A DNA stretch of 64,000 nt from an uncultured Saprospiraceae bacterium (lineage in GTDB: Bacteria; Bacteroidota; Bacteroidia; Chitinophagales; Saprospiraceae). The notes below the pieces were generated by a model that saw only the letters and a program-made list of their open reading frames with translations, searched no databases and was not told the DNA's origin. Every line of letters begins with the position of its first letter. Position 1 is the stretch's first letter. This document shows, one piece after another, positions 61,690-64,000 of this stretch. The position numbers and the translations under genes are program-made. The stretch is taken from NCBI GenBank assembly GCA_937980645.1, contig CALJPQ010000022.1:62001-126000 (forward strand), given 5' to 3'.

Positions 61690-61792
61690 TTTTTGGGTAA
61701 AAATGTAATTCAGCCGCCTTGAGCGACGTGCCACAAAAGCCTTAACTTGCTGCGTAAAATATAACCATCATCGCTCAAACTACTGCATCGTT

Positions 61793-62026
61793 ATGGCAAA
61801 GACAAAACTAACGCTGAAAGAGCTGCAACTGCAAAGTTTCGTTACTGCGCTCGAGCCGGAGCAAATGACCCAAGTTAAGGGCGGTCGCTACGAAATTCGC
61901 GGGCGCCGTTTCACCTATCGCACGCGCTGGACGTCGGTGGATACCCGTTCCGACGAGCTGGAGGACACTAACCCCAACACCGCTCTGGGTGGCGACCACG
62001 CCGACATGCCGCGCACGATGTTCTAA
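61793..62026 (+). CDS. Pinensin-like RiPP precursor peptide without core cysteine
   Basis: 77 residues. Residues 1-31 (starting KTKLTLKELQLQSFVTALEP and ending VKGG) match the leader of pinensin-family class I lanthipeptides from Chitinophaga-type bacteria, with Gly-Gly at 30-31. The 46-residue remainder is rich in Arg, Thr, Asp and Ser but has no Cys, so classical lanthionine rings cannot form. No LanB dehydratase, LanC cyclase or peptidase-transporter gene is nearby. It may be modified in another way, be processed by distant enzymes, or act unmodified. The stop lies two bases before the convergent TPR-like gene. Confidence 0.65.
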   Translation: MAKTKLTLKELQLQSFVTALEPEQMTQVKGGRYEIRGRRFTYRTRWTSVDTRSDELEDTNPNTALGGDHADMPRTMF

Positions 62027-62028
62027 CC

Positions 62029-63570
62029 TTAGTGCCCGCCGGTTTGACGCTTCCACTTGTCGCGAACCACAGCGGCAAACGAGCGCCTCTGAAGCTGAGC
62101 TTCTACCCAGGCCGCCAGGTCAAAGGTTTGCAGCAGGGCGTACGCTTCGGGCTGGTTGGACAGCTGGCGTATGTCCTGCTGCATTTTTTGAAAAACAGTG
62201 CGCCGCGCGGCCGCATCGGGGGCGTTGAGCAGCTCGCTCATGCCGTGGAAGAAGCGCCGTTCGAGGTCGTAGAGGCGTTTTTTGCGGCGCAGCAGCTGGG
62301 CGGTAGAGCGTAAGAGCGAGTCGAGCAGCAGAGTGTTGCCCATTTCAAAATGAAGAATCATGGCCAGAATGCGGCCCAGGCTCTGGAGGTCTTCACGCTC
62401 TAAGGTGCGGGGCTGGTTGTTCCAGGCGTTCAAGTAGGTGAGGGCCTGGTTGTAGTCGGCACAACCAAAGCAGATGCAGCAGTATTGGAAATAAAAGCTA
62501 GCGGTTTCGTATTCGTGCGGTGCGAAGAAAGTGGCTTCCTGTTGGCAGTGCTCCATTTCGCGGCGGCCCTCCTCGAAGGCGCCGGTGTAGATGCACAGGG
62601 CGAAGCGGTTGGTGTAGTACTGGCGGTGGATTTTGAGCGCGTCATCGCGCGTGAGTGGTTTGATTTTCTTGAGCTTGCCCAGTGTTTTTTCCACTTCATC
62701 GTATCGCCCGGTGAGGCCGCAGGAGAGGATGTAGTTACTAAGGGCGGCGATGTAGTCGGCCTGGTTTTCGCGCAGGAAGTGCGGCTGACTTTCGAGCAGT
62801 TCCACTAATTTTTTTCCGCTTTGATAGAAGGCATCGCGTTCGCCGGCGGCGTAATGGCACAGGTTGAGCGTGCGATAGCAGAGCACCCGTGTAGTGTGGG
62901 AGTGTGTCTGATCAGGGTGTTGTAGCAGGGGGTGGTTGCGCAGGGCGCGCAATTGCTCCTGGCCTTTTTCGGTGTGCAAGAGGGCTTCGCGTTTTATCAG
63001 CAGGTAGGCCTGAAAGAACAGGCTGCGGTACTCGATGACTTCGGCCAATTGGGTGGCGGCCTCGCGTTCGCGTTTGAGCAGGAGGTCGAGCTGTTTGTGC
63101 AGCAAGTCTACATCCATTTGGGTGTAGGCCAGATGCTTTTGCCAGCGCACCACGTCGAGCTGGTGCGAAAAGGACTCGTAGCGTCGGGCCAGATTTTCGG
63201 CTTTGTGCAGGCAGTCGTGGCAGGCTTCGTAATGGCCGCGCCGATACAGCACGGCAGCGCTTTGCAGCAGGTGGTTGAGCCGAAATTCGGCAGAGCGCTC
63301 TTCGTCGTAGGCCTGCAGGCTCTTGAGCACGAGGTCAAATAAGTAGTTCTTCAGCTCGGCGTATTTCTGGCTGCTCTCCGGCTCATCTGGATAGATATGC
63401 TGGCACCAGGCCTTGTCGTCGAATTGCGCGCTGCTCGCCATGGCGTCGAACAGCTGAGCGTATTTGCTGCGCGCCTGCGTACTGCCGATAAAAACATGGA
63501 AATACCGCTTTTCGGCGGGCGTCAGGCTGCGAATGAGCCGATACAGTTTGTCGGACGGCGATTTAGCCAT
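62029..63570 (-). CDS. Helical repeat (TPR-like) protein of unknown function
   Basis: 513 residues, no signal peptide, almost entirely alpha-helical. The start MAKSPSDKLYRLIRSLTPAEKRYFHVF is typical of a group of large Bacteroidota proteins. Helix pairs with Tyr, Ala, Leu and Cys at regular points (RRGHYEACHDCLHKAENLARR, LNLCHYAAGERDAFYQSGKKLVELL, FALCIYTGAFEEGRREMEHCQ, CADYNQALTYLNAWNNQ) suggest degenerate TPR repeats and a protein-interaction scaffold. It is convergent with the pinensin-like peptide gene; whether they act together is unknown. Confidence 0.6.
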   Translation of the reverse strand: MAKSPSDKLYRLIRSLTPAEKRYFHVFIGSTQARSKYAQLFDAMASSAQFDDKAWCQHIYPDEPESSQKYAELKNYLFDLVLKSLQAYDEERSAEFRLNHLLQSAAVLYRRGHYEACHDCLHKAENLARRYESFSHQLDVVRWQKHLAYTQMDVDLLHKQLDLLLKREREAATQLAEVIEYRSLFFQAYLLIKREALLHTEKGQEQLRALRNHPLLQHPDQTHSHTTRVLCYRTLNLCHYAAGERDAFYQSGKKLVELLESQPHFLRENQADYIAALSNYILSCGLTGRYDEVEKTLGKLKKIKPLTRDDALKIHRQYYTNRFALCIYTGAFEEGRREMEHCQQEATFFAPHEYETASFYFQYCCICFGCADYNQALTYLNAWNNQPRTLEREDLQSLGRILAMILHFEMGNTLLLDSLLRSTAQLLRRKKRLYDLERRFFHGMSELLNAPDAAARRTVFQKMQQDIRQLSNQPEAYALLQTFDLAAWVEAQLQRRSFAAVVRDKWKRQTGGH

Positions 63571-63697
63571 GATGCGTTCGGGCGCGCTAATGTGCGACAG
63601 AGCACCGCTTTTTGCCGCGCCCGACGGCTAAGTTACGACATTTCAGAAACCTGATTTTCGCCCTTAACTGAGCTTGTAGAGATAGAGGGCGACGAGG

Positions 63698-63705
63698 CAC
63701 TTTTG
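63698..63705 (+). promoter_or_regulatory. Near-consensus -7 element (CACTTTTG) of the LytTR gene
   Basis: CACTTTTG differs from TAnnTTTG at the first base; a TTG at 63674-63676 is 21 bases upstream. The start codon is 37 bases downstream. Confidence 0.35.
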
Positions 63706-63742
63706 TATCCAGAAACGCACCACAATTAAAACGACTGCCGCC

Positions 63743-64000
63743 ATGTTTCCGTCCATCATTGCCCTGGCTCCCGAAGACGCGCTCAAACTGAACGACGGCG
63801 CCTTGTTGCAACCGCGCCTGCGCAAACACCGCCACAGCGCACCGGATGCGCCAAAGTGCAAAAAACTGGCTCTGCCTACCCTGGAGGGCTTCGTTTTTGA
63901 AAAAATCAACCGCATCCTCTACTTAGAGGCCAAAGGCAACTACACCGCTTTGCACCTGACCGACGGAAGACAGCTGCTGCTGTGTCGCCAATTAGGCGAT
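63743..64000 (+). CDS. LytTR-type DNA-binding protein, N-terminal fragment (cut by window edge)
   Basis: 86 codons are visible from the ATG at 63743 to the right edge without a stop. After a short N-terminal stretch (about 1-42), a LytTR domain begins: LPTLEGFVFEKINRILYLEAKGNYTALHL, with the family's EA-x-GNYT motif and later LLLCRQLGD. No receiver domain precedes it, so it is probably a stand-alone LytTR protein, a common form in Bacteroidota. Its targets are unknown and the C-terminal recognition strands lie outside the window. Confidence 0.85.
   Translation, partial: MFPSIIALAPEDALKLNDGALLQPRLRKHRHSAPDAPKCKKLALPTLEGFVFEKINRILYLEAKGNYTALHLTDGRQLLLCRQLGD

Noticed and set aside
1-64000. Mobile elements, prophage or integrated island
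   Set aside because: No transposase, integrase, phage structural gene, tRNA-bordered repeat or target-site duplication was found.

Overview
The window reads as a chromosomal segment of a free-living member of the Bacteroidota, most likely near the Saprospiria/Chitinophagia. The evidence: two proteins end in type A and one in type B sorting domains of the type IX secretion system (T9SS); there is a DUF6089/PorG-like outer-membrane protein; there is a pinensin-type lanthipeptide leader; and many genes carry the phylum-specific -7 promoter element TAnnTTTG. Base composition is GC-rich for the phylum. I saw no rRNA, tRNA, insertion sequence, integrase, phage gene or CRISPR array. The content is mostly housekeeping genes mixed with cell-envelope and secreted proteins.

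Layout. 0-3 kb: start of aroQ (cut by the left edge), a small membrane protein, a SAM methyltransferase and a MerR/cobalamin-fold regulator. 3-11 kb: a double-glycine leader peptide, a DUF4442 hotdog protein, a YkuK-type RNase H-fold protein, pyrF, an SPFH protein, pheS, meaB, an alpha/beta hydrolase, gcvH and guanine deaminase. 11-17 kb: a histidine kinase translationally joined to aroB, two small envelope proteins, and a beta-helix/diheme cytochrome pair. 17-27 kb: a secreted M4 metalloprotease, an M1 aminopeptidase lipoprotein, a four-repeat lipoprotein and htpG, followed by a 520-base gap with several hairpins that may encode a structured RNA. 27-36 kb: a membrane patatin, alkaline phosphatase, an outer-membrane barrel, thioredoxin, an FG-GAP T9SS cargo protein, radC and kdsD. 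36-43 kb: ECF sigma factor, RskA-like anti-sigma factor, barrel and fasciclin lipoprotein, then a large DUF6044 membrane protein. 43-48 kb: rlmN, ftsK, rsmI and purS. 48-56 kb: a giant secreted coiled-coil protein, a tandem oligopeptide-type ABC ATPase, a DUF72 protein and ppk1. 56-64 kb: a 1162-residue T9SS adhesin-like protein, PorG-like protein, recX, a pinensin-like precursor peptide, a TPR-like protein and the start of a LytTR regulator (cut by the right edge).

How the genes fit together. aroQ and aroB serve the shikimate pathway; pyrF, purS and guanine deaminase serve nucleotide metabolism. The M4 protease, FG-GAP protein and 1162-residue protein are predicted T9SS cargo, and PorG is a probable part of that export machine. 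Alkaline phosphatase and polyphosphate kinase point to phosphate handling.

The most interesting items are: (1) the coiled-coil protein, whose rod is built from a very regular 11+11+18 = 40-residue superrepeat; (2) the sigma/RskA/fasciclin arrangement, which recalls the mycobacterial SigK-RskA-MPT70/83 locus; (3) two orphan GG-leader peptides without cysteine in the core; (4) the candidate structured RNA before the patatin gene; and (5) several genes whose -7 promoter element lies 2-8 bases before the start codon, implying leaderless mRNAs.
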